From Haloarcula rubripromontorii (GTDB lineage: Archaea > Halobacteriota > Halobacteria > Halobacteriales > Haloarculaceae), in NCBI RefSeq assembly GCF_001280425.1, contig NZ_LIUF01000005.1, forward strand, positions 1 through 64,000: a DNA stretch of 64,000 nt, given 5' to 3'. Position 1 is the stretch's first letter, and each line of letters begins with the position of its first letter. The notes beneath the pieces were generated by a model. The model did not search any database, was not told the DNA's origin, and saw only the letters and a list, made by a program, of their open reading frames with translations. Below, one piece after another: positions 33,982 through 41,886 of the stretch. The position numbers and the translations under genes were made by a program.

Positions 33982-34166
33982 CGCCGGCGCCCTCGATACC
34001 TGCTTCTCGCTGCGGTTCGAACGCGTTTTCCGCTTCACCGCTCCCGATCAGCGATGCAGCTTCCGTGGTTGCCCAATATCCGTGTATAATTATTAGATAA
34101 ACTATACAACCGGTGTTTGTTTCTCCTTTCGAAGCCCCCTTTCGGGTCCCAAGTGTATAGCGGGTG

Positions 34167-35180
34167 ATGTCGAACACTAACCGCGTTTACCGGCTGGCGA
34201 AGCGCCCCGAAGGGACCCCCGACCACGATACGTTCGAGCTTTCAGAGGAAGAAATTCCGGACCCGGGACCTGGCGAGGTACTCATCAAGACGCTGTACCT
34301 CTCAGTCGACCCGTATATGCGCGACCGGATGCGAGACAGCGAATCGTACGAGGAGCCGTGGGACGTGGGGGACCCGCTCAAGGGTGCAGTCGTCGGTGAG
34401 GTCGTCGAATCCAACGGTGCACGCTTTGACGAGGGCGATGTCGTCACCGGCGAGCTAGAGTGGGCGGAGTACGCCACAGCGCCCGGACCGGTGCTTACAG
34501 AAGTCAATCCGGAACTTGCACCCATCTCGACGGCGCTCGGTGTCTTAGGGATGCCGGGCCTGACAGCGTACTTCGGCACACGGGACGTCGCGCAGCCCTC
34601 CGCCGGCGACACGTTCGTCGTCACCGGGGCCGCTGGGGCCGTCGGCTCCGTTGCAGGCCAGCTCGCCAAGCTCCAGGGGGCACGCGTCGTCGGTTTCGCC
34701 GGCTCCGACGAGAAGGTCTCGTTCCTCGAAGACGACCTCGGCTTCGACGCGGGCATCAACTACAAGACGACCGACGACTACCGGGCCGCGCTGGACGAGG
34801 CCGCGCCGGACGGCGTCGACGCGTACTTCGACAACGTCGGCGGACCGATTACTGATGCGGTGTTCACTCGACTCAACACCGACGCGCGCGTCGCCGTCTG
34901 CGGGCAGATATCGCTGTACAACAGCGAGGAGATTCCGATGGGGCCGCGCAAGCTGACCCAGGTCATCCAGTCCCGGGCAACCGTCGAAGGCCTCCTCGTC
35001 TCCGACTTCGAGCCGCGGTTTGAGGAAGCGACGAAGCAACTCGGCCAGTGGGTTGCCTCGGGCGACATCTCCTACCGAGAAACCGTCACCGAGGGCATCG
35101 AGAACGCGCCCGACGCGTTCCTCGGGCTGTTCGAAGGCGAGAACATCGGCAAGCAGCTCGTGCAGGTCGCCGAGCGATAG
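34167..35180 (+). CDS. NADP-dependent oxidoreductase, MDR superfamily (leukotriene B4 dehydrogenase/CurA-like)
   Basis: This 337-residue zinc-free medium-chain reductase reads VYRLAKRPEGTPDHDTFEL at the start, then PGPGEVLIKTLYLSVDPYMRD and MPGLTAYFGTRDV. The nucleotide-binding VTGAAGAVGSVAGQLAKL comes near residue 152 and YFDNVGGPITD later. Such enzymes reduce activated double bonds of quinones or enones with NADPH. ATG 34167 follows a GTG; either start is possible. No operon partner is evident. Confidence 0.86.
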   Translation: MSNTNRVYRLAKRPEGTPDHDTFELSEEEIPDPGPGEVLIKTLYLSVDPYMRDRMRDSESYEEPWDVGDPLKGAVVGEVVESNGARFDEGDVVTGELEWAEYATAPGPVLTEVNPELAPISTALGVLGMPGLTAYFGTRDVAQPSAGDTFVVTGAAGAVGSVAGQLAKLQGARVVGFAGSDEKVSFLEDDLGFDAGINYKTTDDYRAALDEAAPDGVDAYFDNVGGPITDAVFTRLNTDARVAVCGQISLYNSEEIPMGPRKLTQVIQSRATVEGLLVSDFEPRFEEATKQLGQWVASGDISYRETVTEGIENAPDAFLGLFEGENIGKQLVQVAER

Positions 35181-35198
35181 AAAAGAACGAATCCCCGG

Positions 35199-36341
35199 TT
35201 ACAGTTCGCCGAGTTTGCGGAGGAGCTGGCCGCGGTACTCCTCGTCGGCCTGAACACCTTTCAGTTCGAGCACGTTGCGCTCTAGCTTGTCGAGTGCGAC
35301 GTTGAACGCGGTTTCAGCGCCGTAGCCTTCGCCGGAGCCGGCTGCCTGACCTTTGTTGGTCCGCAGGCGGATCTGACACTGGATGAGCGGCGTGCCACGG
35401 AGCTTCTCCTTGTGCTCGTGGAACCGGACGTGGGCGTGCTGGACCTGCATTGCCCCGTACTTGTCCGCGACTTGCTCGATGTCGGCCCGGATGTCCGCAC
35501 GGGAGATGGTGTCGAGCAGTTTGATGTTCGTGATCTGGACGTCCATGTGCTCCTCCTCGGTGTAGGTCAGCGCGCGGAGCACGTCGGTCTTCGTGAGGAT
35601 GCCGGCGACGTGGGTGTCGTCCTCTTCCGGCGTGACGACGAGGCCGGCGAAGTCGTTTTCCAGCATCCGCGCGACGGCGTCCTCGACGGAGTCGCCGAGC
35701 TTCGCCGTCTCAACCGGGCTGCTCATCACGTCGTAGACCGGCATGTCGAGCACGCGCTCTATCTCGCCGGAGCGGTCGCCCCGCGTCGTCTTGTTCATGT
35801 CCCGGACGACCACGTCGACGATGTCGTGGCGCGTGACCATCCCGGACAGGCCGTCGTCGTCACCGAGTACCGGAAGCCGGGAGATGCCGTGTTTCCGGAG
35901 GAGGTTGACGACCTGCCCGACGTTGGTGTCTTCCGAGACCGTGATGACATCTCGTGTGTAGATGTCCTCGACGCTTAGCGCGTCGAGGTTGTCGAGAACC
36001 GCGTCGAGGATATCGTCCTCGGTGACGATACCCCAGAGCTCGCCCGCCTCGAACACCGGCGCGAGCTTGACACCACCCTCGACGAGGACGCGCGCGACTT
36101 CGCGCACGTCGTCGGTGCGCTCGACTTTCGGCGCCGAGCGCGTCATCGCCCCCGCTTTCGCGTTGTCCTCGACGTGGGACTGGACCAGCTGTTTCTGCGT
36201 GATAACGCCAGCGTAGTCATCGTCTTCCGTGACGATGATACCCTTGGGGTTCTCGCGTTCGAAGATAGACCGGACTTTCCCCAAGCGCTTGTTGGCGTCA
36301 ACCTCGACAAATTCTCTGGTGGCGATATCAGCAATATCCAT
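35199..36341 (-). CDS. four-CBS-domain protein with C-terminal HPF/RaiA-like domain (possible ribosome dimerisation factor)
   Basis: A 380-residue protein. Four CBS repeats fill residues 1-270, with the recurring pattern TxDDIxxxxxR (GIIVTEDDDYAGVITQKQL, VTEDDILDAV, LPVLGDDDGLSGMVTRHDI, GILTKTDVLRAL). The last ~110 residues differ: ISRADIRADIEQVADKYGAM, VRFHEHKEKLRGTPLIQCQI and GAETAFNVALDKLERNV resemble the beta-alpha fold of hibernation-promoting factor. From memory, related CBS-HPF proteins have been reported as archaeal ribosome dimerisation factors. CBS domains would bind adenine nucleotides and set the oligomeric state. The start is ATG 36341, and a TATA-like element lies about 35-42 bases upstream. 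Confidence 0.82.
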   Translation of the reverse strand: MDIADIATREFVEVDANKRLGKVRSIFERENPKGIIVTEDDDYAGVITQKQLVQSHVEDNAKAGAMTRSAPKVERTDDVREVARVLVEGGVKLAPVFEAGELWGIVTEDDILDAVLDNLDALSVEDIYTRDVITVSEDTNVGQVVNLLRKHGISRLPVLGDDDGLSGMVTRHDIVDVVVRDMNKTTRGDRSGEIERVLDMPVYDVMSSPVETAKLGDSVEDAVARMLENDFAGLVVTPEEDDTHVAGILTKTDVLRALTYTEEEHMDVQITNIKLLDTISRADIRADIEQVADKYGAMQVQHAHVRFHEHKEKLRGTPLIQCQIRLRTNKGQAAGSGEGYGAETAFNVALDKLERNVLELKGVQADEEYRGQLLRKLGEL

Positions 36342-36449
36342 CGTTCTTCACAATTCGTAGATTCGACGTGTGGGGTTATCAAGGTTGGTTTAGTCCCCGG
36401 AAACCGAGAGACGGACTAAGCTTTACGCCCTTGGATCTAAGGTGGCTGT

Positions 36450-36770
36450 ATGCTGCCTGACATCGGCGTCTTCGGCCCCTACACGTATCTAGTTACGGAG
36501 GTAATCTGGGGGAGTATCGCCCTCGTGTTGCTCTGGCGCGCGAACGCCCTCCGGATGGCGGCCAAGACCATCGTCGTGCTCTATCCGATCGCCTATGTCT
36601 GGGACTGGTACACGCTCACTGTCGGTGTCTTCGAAATTAAACTCCGGACCGGTGTCGACCTGCTCGGAATCCCAATCGAGGAGCATATTTTCATGATTGT
36701 CGTTCCGGCGCTTATTCTCGGCATCCACGAAAACCTCCACGGTCTTTCGTCCGGGTCGAACAGCGAATAG
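36450..36770 (+). CDS. single lycopene-cyclase-domain membrane protein
   Basis: This 106-residue protein has three membrane helices. The segment WDWYTLTVGVFEIK followed by GIPIEEHIFMIVVPALI is the hallmark of the CrtYcd-type carotenoid cyclase domain, with the acidic EE in IPIEEH. Complete haloarchaeal CrtY enzymes carry two such domains in about 230 residues, and only one is present here. It could be half of a heterodimeric cyclase, a homodimer, or a distinct carotenoid enzyme. CTAAGCTTTACG at 36415-36426 gives a promoter 24-35 bases upstream of the ATG. Confidence 0.75.
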   Translation: MLPDIGVFGPYTYLVTEVIWGSIALVLLWRANALRMAAKTIVVLYPIAYVWDWYTLTVGVFEIKLRTGVDLLGIPIEEHIFMIVVPALILGIHENLHGLSSGSNSE

Positions 36771-36951
36771 TAAGGAATCCGATATCGTTTTCAGCTGTTA
36801 GCTACTTTCGAATCCGCGTTACAACTGGAAGCATACTCGATTACAGATACTGCCAATTTCAGATGTATACGGGCCTGAAGAGTCTATCTGCACTATGCAG
36901 ACATCTCTCACAGTATCTATATGTGTCAGCCGGGAGTGCTGTCCGATAGCC

Positions 36952-37443
36952 ATGAGTGATACTAATCCGACACCTCACATCGAGCTATATGTCCGGTCGA
37001 TGTTGCCCGACGGCGCACACGAGCGACAGGAAGCGGTCATCGACCGCCTCCAGACCCTCGACGAGAACGACCACATCGACGGGTTCAACGTCATCGTCTG
37101 GGGCAAACAGATCGCACCGCAGTCGGCCGCCGCACGGACGGCGGAAGGCAAGTACATCCTGAACCGGGTCGCCGAGTTCAAGCAGTGGGCACTGAGTCAC
37201 AATGTCTCCCTGGACTCGTTCTATCAGGACACAACCGTTGATTCAGAAGCAGCGGAGTCGGCATACGACGCCATGGCATTGCCAGTCATGGGGCTGGCTG
37301 AATACGACGGCAACGAACTCGTCCACGTCGCACCCTGTACGAAAGACGATATCGTCCACACGATTATGGACCGTCTTGACCGTCTCGAAGTGGGCCAGCC
37401 ACCCGCGCTCGACCAGGAGGGTGGCGACGTGAGCGTCGTCTAA
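36952..37443 (+). CDS. conserved haloarchaeal hypothetical protein, 163 residues
   Basis: A soluble acidic alpha/beta protein: HIELYVRSMLPDGAHERQEA, then DGFNVIVWGKQIAPQSAA, TAEGKYILNRVAEFKQWAL and ALPVMGLAEYDGNELVHVAPC. The fold might be ferredoxin- or thioredoxin-like, but no motif fixes a function. ATG 36952 is chosen over 36895 because the extra residues are hydrophobic and cysteine-rich, unlike the rest. It converges on the wHTH gene. Confidence 0.65.
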   Translation: MSDTNPTPHIELYVRSMLPDGAHERQEAVIDRLQTLDENDHIDGFNVIVWGKQIAPQSAAARTAEGKYILNRVAEFKQWALSHNVSLDSFYQDTTVDSEAAESAYDAMALPVMGLAEYDGNELVHVAPCTKDDIVHTIMDRLDRLEVGQPPALDQEGGDVSVV

Positions 37444-37451
37444 CGTGGAAC

Positions 37452-37805
37452 CTACGAGGACCGCACCGTTTCGATATACGAGTCGAACTCGTCTGTCGTC
37501 GATAGCGCTTCGAGTACTTCGTCCGGGTCTCCAGCCAGTTCGTACCCCGGCCGTCCTTTCCCCGTCGGTGACTCCGTCTTTTCGTTGCTCAGCAGCCCCT
37601 TATCGGCGAGCTGGCCCAGCACCGAGATGACCTTCTGTCGCTCGACGCCGCCGAATGGCTGTCGGTCGATATCTGCGAGGTGCGCTTTCATTGTCTGTGT
37701 CACGTGATAGGAGTGGACTGGCGTCTCACCGGCGGTTTCGAGTTCCGCAACGGCCAGCAGCACGAACTGTTCGAACGCGTCCGCCGACTGGACCTGATCT
37801 CTCAT
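37452..37805 (-). CDS. winged-helix DNA-binding protein, 117 residues
   Basis: From ATG 37805 the product begins RDQVQSADAFEQFVLLAVAE, continues HSYHVTQTMKAHLADID and VERQKVISVLGQLADKGLLS, and ends GRPGYELAGDPDEVLEAL. The order fits a winged helix similar to PadR-like or Cdc6 C-terminal domains, with a wing at EKTESPTGKGRPGY. It could be a small autonomous regulator. Upstream in-frame sequence to 37958 is Arg/Pro-rich and is not taken as coding. Confidence 0.65.
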   Translation of the reverse strand: MRDQVQSADAFEQFVLLAVAELETAGETPVHSYHVTQTMKAHLADIDRQPFGGVERQKVISVLGQLADKGLLSNEKTESPTGKGRPGYELAGDPDEVLEALSTTDEFDSYIETVRSS

Positions 37806-38109
37806 ATAGATGACTCTAACGCGGTTAGGGCAAGAAACTATGGGACGATTCTGTCGGCCCGTCGGTCTCAGCCCCGCTCTGTCGGAACCGCTGTCTCGGC
37901 GACAGCAGGGGGTAACTTCGGCGGATTGTGGTCCACGTCGAGACGAGTTCGCTTGCACAGACTCGGCGGATCGGCGCTAGTAATCGCTGCAGACTCGCTT
38001 CGCTCGTCGGTGGCGACGGTAGAAATGGGTTCGATTTTGAACGCTCTGGGCCTCCTCACTCGCTCCGCTCGCAGCCGCATTGTGGAGCTACGTGACCGGG
38101 CCATAGACC
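37806..38109. other. intergenic sequence before the integrase remnant
   Basis: No gene or RNA could be supported. A T-loop-like GGGTTCGATTTT at about 38026-38037 has no surrounding cloverleaf. GC-rich CTCGCTCCGCTCGC-type tracts occur, as in other haloarchaeal gaps. Confidence 0.4.
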
Positions 38110-38970
38110 AACGATTCAGGGGTACGCTATGGCTGAAAAATTACACTCCAGAGCGTTTGATTGAATTGTATCAAGACCACCGGGAAGGAGAAGTTACAGA
38201 GAAAACCTTACGCAACAACTGGTCCATCTTCGAGACTTCAGGGGTGGTGTGAGCGTAACGGCATTGAGGACCTGCGGAACCTAGATAGGCTTGAGCTACA
38301 GTCATTCTGGGTCCATCTCAAAGAGGGTCGCTCATTGACTACCATCTAAAACCACGCTTCAACTATCCGAGCATTCCTACGGTGGCTTCATAAGCTCAAT
38401 GTGGTTGAACAGGACCTGTCTAAAGCCCTCGAAGTTCCTGGCCTCTCTGACGGAGAGCGCGCGACGTGATGATTGAACCAGAAACAGGAACGCGCCTCAA
38501 GAACGCAGGGGCCGGAGAGCGGAAGCCGTACATTCGAGCTGACTATTGCGATGTATCAGACGACCACATTGAGGCGCGACGGGTTGATGTTCAAGACGAA
38601 TACGGACGGAACCCTCTCCTTTCCAATCAAAATGGTAGATACCACGTGAATTCGTTTCAGGCGATGGCCTATGCTATGACCCGTCCCTGTTACTACACGA
38701 ATGATTGTCCTCATGACCGTGACATTGAGGATTGAGGCAGCCCAATACGATTCGGCATCGAGGTGTCCATCAAGCATGTCTCCACACCCTGTGAGGCGAG
38801 GTTCTATCACTGACCATCTACGCGAGAAAGATTGGGGGTATGACGATGTATCACAGCGGTTCGACGTATCAGTGAAAGTTCTTAAGAAGCATTACGACAG
38901 AACCACCGAAGACGACCGCCGCGACAGGAGAGCATCAAGATACTTTGACAATGAGTCTGGAAATCTATAG
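38110..38970 (+). pseudogene. tyrosine recombinase/integrase pseudogene
   Basis: The N-terminal core-binding part (WLKNYTPERLIELYQDHREG) is followed by a frameshift into CERNGIEDLRNLDRLELQSF, then a stop, then STIRAFLRWLHKLNVVEQDL. The middle of the catalytic domain, including the first catalytic Arg, is missing. The C-terminal part reads PETGTRLKNAGAGERK, then TRPCYYTNDCPHDRDIED, and after another frameshift SPHPVRRGSIT with the His-x-x-Arg box and KKHYDRTTEDD with the catalytic Tyr. At least two frameshifts, one stop and one deletion make it non-functional. It is the remnant of an integrated virus or plasmid. Confidence 0.85.
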
Positions 38971-39158
38971 TTCTCAAAGTCCCTTATTATAATTACTACT
39001 AAGCATATAATAAAATTCGCACCCACTTCCACGGAGACGGTCAGTACAGTAACTACAACTTGCAGGCCACGAAAGCTCTGGTGTTAATCAGAATTAGTTG
39101 TAGACGAGACCTACAGCCGAGTTGGGAACAGACCCTCAAAGAGACATTCTACTGATTA

Positions 39159-39623
39159 TCAGTCCTCTGTAACGTCGGTTTCCCCGTGCATCAAGCGAGA
39201 CACTCCGCGCAGCAACAGGATAATCCCAGCGAGCCCAGCCCCGATGCCGAGTGTATCCACGAAGCCACATGTCTTGCATCTTGAGGCGGTGATTATACTG
39301 TATACCGTCCCGTTTTTTTCCACAAGGGCAGTGGCCGATGTGTCTCCAGTTGGATACTCGAAATCTGGTGGTGACTGATTCACCCGGATAAATTCATCAG
39401 CACGAAGTCCTTGGTCAAACAACTCTTGACCCTCCTCTGAAAGGTTACTGTACCTGAGCACCTCCTCATCGGGAGAGATATCCGATTCATCCACCTCCGT
39501 GACGAGAACTTGGGTTCCCGTATCGGGGGCAACGAAAAGGAGTAGACCAGCTATAATAAACGATACCACTCCAAATATAACGAGAGTTCGGCCACTGAAT
39601 TGAAATCCTGCTGGTGTACTCAT
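39159..39623 (-). CDS. small membrane protein with two helices and a Cys pair
   Basis: A 154-residue protein. One membrane helix lies at about 12-31, an outer acidic loop includes EVLRYSNLSEEGQELFDQGL, and a C-K-T-C pair (Cys116/Cys119) sits just before a second helix at about 125-140. The layout recurs in haloarchaeal proteins of unknown function, often in accessory regions. Local composition is AT-richer than the core. It lies between an integrase remnant and a tRNA gene and may be cargo of the same element. Confidence 0.65.
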   Translation of the reverse strand: MSTPAGFQFSGRTLVIFGVVSFIIAGLLLFVAPDTGTQVLVTEVDESDISPDEEVLRYSNLSEEGQELFDQGLRADEFIRVNQSPPDFEYPTGDTSATALVEKNGTVYSIITASRCKTCGFVDTLGIGAGLAGIILLLRGVSRLMHGETDVTED

Positions 39624-39996
39624 TTTATAGAGTTACTGAAATAAATAGTGTTTAGTATCCGAATTCATCAGCCAAGTTAGCGATTCCGCCTTCCGTGCAA
39701 GTAGGTATATTCCTTGTGGATCCGCTGGCGTTCTTACTGATTCAATTGCTTCTTTCGCACGTTTCGTTTTAGCAGGTAATTCAACTCATGGCTGGTGAAA
39801 GCAACTCTCTCAGTAGTAATTATGAGCATTGAGGTGCTTTTGCACTTCGGCTTATCAATGCTGTCCGTTAGTAGTTCGAAAGTCATGGGCGGCATGATGA
39901 AGAGAGCTTACGTACCTGATTAAATACGCTTATTTCTGATACAATTAATAAATGCAGGCCCGCTGTTGGTGAATTAGGCCCCAACAAGTAATTTAG
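39624..39996. other. AT-rich gap downstream of tRNA-Val
   Basis: No gene is supported. A short hairpin GTTGG/CCAAC at 39965-39985 lies just past the tRNA 3' end and could terminate it. No second copy of the tRNA 3' sequence was found that would mark an attachment site. Confidence 0.4.
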
Positions 39997-40071
39997 TGGG
40001 TTCGGGCGGATTTGAACCGCCGGCCTCCTCCATGTCAAGGAGGTGTCATAACCGACCTAGACCACGAACCC
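39997..40071 (-). tRNA. tRNA-Val (anticodon GAC)
   Basis: The minus strand folds as a complete cloverleaf of 75 bases. The acceptor stem is GGGTTCG/CGAACCC with discriminator A. The anticodon stem is CCTCC/GGAGG around the loop TTGACAT, giving anticodon GAC. The T arm is GGCGG-TTCAAAT-CCGCC. No intron is present and CCA is not encoded. It is opposite in strand to the trp operon that starts 179 bases away. Confidence 0.95.
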
Positions 40072-40191
40072 TCACTGCGAGGTACACCACATTGTTTCCG
40101 GCGGGTGTAATTGAAGGTTTCGAATTCCGTATCGCTACGTTGTCTGTTGATTGTCCACACATATCCGTCACCGGGCAAAGGTCCCGATAGG

Positions 40192-40198
40192 CTTAAGT
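40192..40198 (+). promoter_or_regulatory. TATA-like box of the trpDFEG operon
   Basis: CTTAAGT at 40192-40198 would set transcription near 40221, leaving a leader of about 29 bases before the trpD ATG at 40250. Confidence 0.5.
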
Positions 40199-40200
40199 CA

Positions 40201-40218
40201 ATGTACGGATTTGTACAT
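40201..40218 (+). promoter_or_regulatory. inverted repeat resembling TRP boxes, candidate trp operator
   Basis: ATGTAC-GGATTT-GTACAT is a perfect 6-base inverted repeat with a 6-base spacer. It lies between the TATA-like box and the predicted transcription start, where a bound protein would block initiation. The TGTAC/GTACA half-sites resemble the TGTACA TRP box bound by TrpY in Methanothermobacter. Confidence 0.55.
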
Positions 40219-40249
40219 CACAACACGAAATAGTCCATTGGTGAATACA

Positions 40250-41245
40250 ATGAAAGAGTATATTGAACGCGTCACCGACGGTGAAGACCTGACACAGGAC
40301 GAGGCTCGGACCGTTGCGACGACTGTCTTCGAGGATGCGACTGAGGCACAGATCGGGGCGCTTCTGACGGCACTGCGGGCAAAGGGGGAGACTGAGGCCG
40401 AGATCGCCGGCTTCGCAGAGGGGATGCGCGACGCCGCACGGACCATCCGGCCCGACCGCGAGGGGCTTGTCGACACCTGCGGGACCGGTGGCGACGACTA
40501 CAACACGATCAACGTCTCGACAACGAGTGCCATCGTCGCGGCCGGGGCCGGCGTCCCTGTCGCCAAACACGGCAACTACTCTGTCTCTTCATCTTCTGGG
40601 AGCGCCGACGTACTCGAAGAGGTCGGCGTCGACATCGAGGCCGAACCGCCGGACGTCGAGGAGACGATTGAGCGAGACGGGATCGGCTTCATGCTCGCAC
40701 CCGTGTTCCACCCGGCGATGAAGGCCGTCATCGGCCCGCGTCAGGAACTCGGGATGCGGACCGTGTTCAATATCCTCGGCCCGCTGACGAACCCTGCCGA
40801 CGCCGACGCACAGGTCCTTGGCGTCTACGATCCGGACCTCGTGCCCGTGATGGCCGAGGCGCTGGCCCGACTGGATGTCGAGCGGGCGCTGGTCGTCCAC
40901 GGCGACGGCCTCGACGAGATCGCGGTCCACGGCGAGACGGTTGTCGCGGAGGTCACCGGCGACCGGATCGCGGAGTACACCATCACCCCGGAAGACATGG
41001 GGCTTGAGACACACGACATCGAGGACATCGCAGGCGGCGAACCCGCGGAGAACGCGGCCGACCTCCGCGGCATCGTCTCGGGCGAGGTCACCGGCGCGAA
41101 GCGGGACATCATCCTCGCTAACGCTGGCGCAGCCATCTACGTCGCCGGCGTCGCCGACACGCACGAGGAGGGGGTCGAACAGGCCCGGCAGGCCATCGAA
41201 TCGGGCGCGGCGGCCGACAAACTCGACGATCTGATCGGGGCATGA
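40250..41245 (+). CDS. trpD: anthranilate phosphoribosyltransferase TrpD
   Basis: The 331-residue enzyme joins anthranilate and PRPP in tryptophan synthesis. VDTCGTGGDDYNTINVSTTS near residue 77 is the PRPP-binding glycine loop. GVPVAKHGNYSVSSSSGSAD and FMLAPVFHPAMKAV, then RTVFNILGPLTNP, are all diagnostic. The real start is ATG 40250; an in-frame extension to 40151 would run through the operator and has no conserved residues. It is the first of four genes joined by ATGA overlaps. Confidence 0.95.
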   Translation: MKEYIERVTDGEDLTQDEARTVATTVFEDATEAQIGALLTALRAKGETEAEIAGFAEGMRDAARTIRPDREGLVDTCGTGGDDYNTINVSTTSAIVAAGAGVPVAKHGNYSVSSSSGSADVLEEVGVDIEAEPPDVEETIERDGIGFMLAPVFHPAMKAVIGPRQELGMRTVFNILGPLTNPADADAQVLGVYDPDLVPVMAEALARLDVERALVVHGDGLDEIAVHGETVVAEVTGDRIAEYTITPEDMGLETHDIEDIAGGEPAENAADLRGIVSGEVTGAKRDIILANAGAAIYVAGVADTHEEGVEQARQAIESGAAADKLDDLIGA

Positions 41246-41886
41246 CGCGCGTGAAGATCTGTGGCGTGACGGACAGCGCGGACCGCAATGCCGTCGTTAC
41301 GGCCGGTGCTGATGCGGTCGGCGTCATCCACGGCGTCCCGGTCGACACGCCCCGCGAGGTCGACGAGGAGACCGCCATGCGGCTCGTCGACGGCGTCCCG
41401 CCGTTCGTGACGAGCGTGCTGGTGACGATGCCGACGACGGTTCAGGAGGCCGTCAGGCGCGTCGACAGGATCGAACCCGACGCAGTACAGGTCCACGACG
41501 GACTCTCGCCGGCAGAGCTCGGAGCCCTCGACAGCCGAATTACCCAGGATATCGTCGCCGTCGTTGAGGCGAACGCGCCAGCCATCGAGGACTATGCCAC
41601 CCACGCCGACGCCCTGCTCGTGGACTCAGTCGACGCCGACGGCGGCGGCGGCACGGGCGAGACACACGACTGGGAGCGCACGCGCGCGGTTGTCGACTCG
41701 CTGGACGTGCCCGTGGTACTGGCCGGGGGGCTGACCCCCGAGAACGTCGCCGAGGCCGTCGAGACGGTCGGGCCGTTCGCCGTCGACGTGGCAAGCGGCG
41801 TCGAGCAGTCGGGCGGCCGGAAGGACCACGACGCAGTCGGGCGGTTTGTCCGGAACGCCACGCGGGCGGCGGGGGGCGCGGTATGA
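41242..41886 (+). CDS. trpF: phosphoribosylanthranilate isomerase TrpF
   Basis: This 214-residue TIM barrel catalyses the Amadori rearrangement after TrpD. The general-base Cys7 is in VKICGVTD. ADALLVDSVDADGGGGTGE supplies the catalytic Asp and the phosphate-loop glycines, and VVLAGGLTPENV completes the phosphate site near the end. The start overlaps the trpD stop (ATGA) and the stop overlaps the trpE start. Confidence 0.93.
   Translation: MTRVKICGVTDSADRNAVVTAGADAVGVIHGVPVDTPREVDEETAMRLVDGVPPFVTSVLVTMPTTVQEAVRRVDRIEPDAVQVHDGLSPAELGALDSRITQDIVAVVEANAPAIEDYATHADALLVDSVDADGGGGTGETHDWERTRAVVDSLDVPVVLAGGLTPENVAEAVETVGPFAVDVASGVEQSGGRKDHDAVGRFVRNATRAAGGAV

Noticed and set aside
32566-34038. 490-codon minus-strand frame opposite cdc48
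   Set aside because: It is a high-GC shadow of the conserved AAA ATPase; there is no promoter or domain evidence.
38020-38100. tRNA-like T-loop near the integrase relic
   Set aside because: GGGTTCGATTTT has no matching acceptor, anticodon or D stems, so no tRNA or fragment could be supported.
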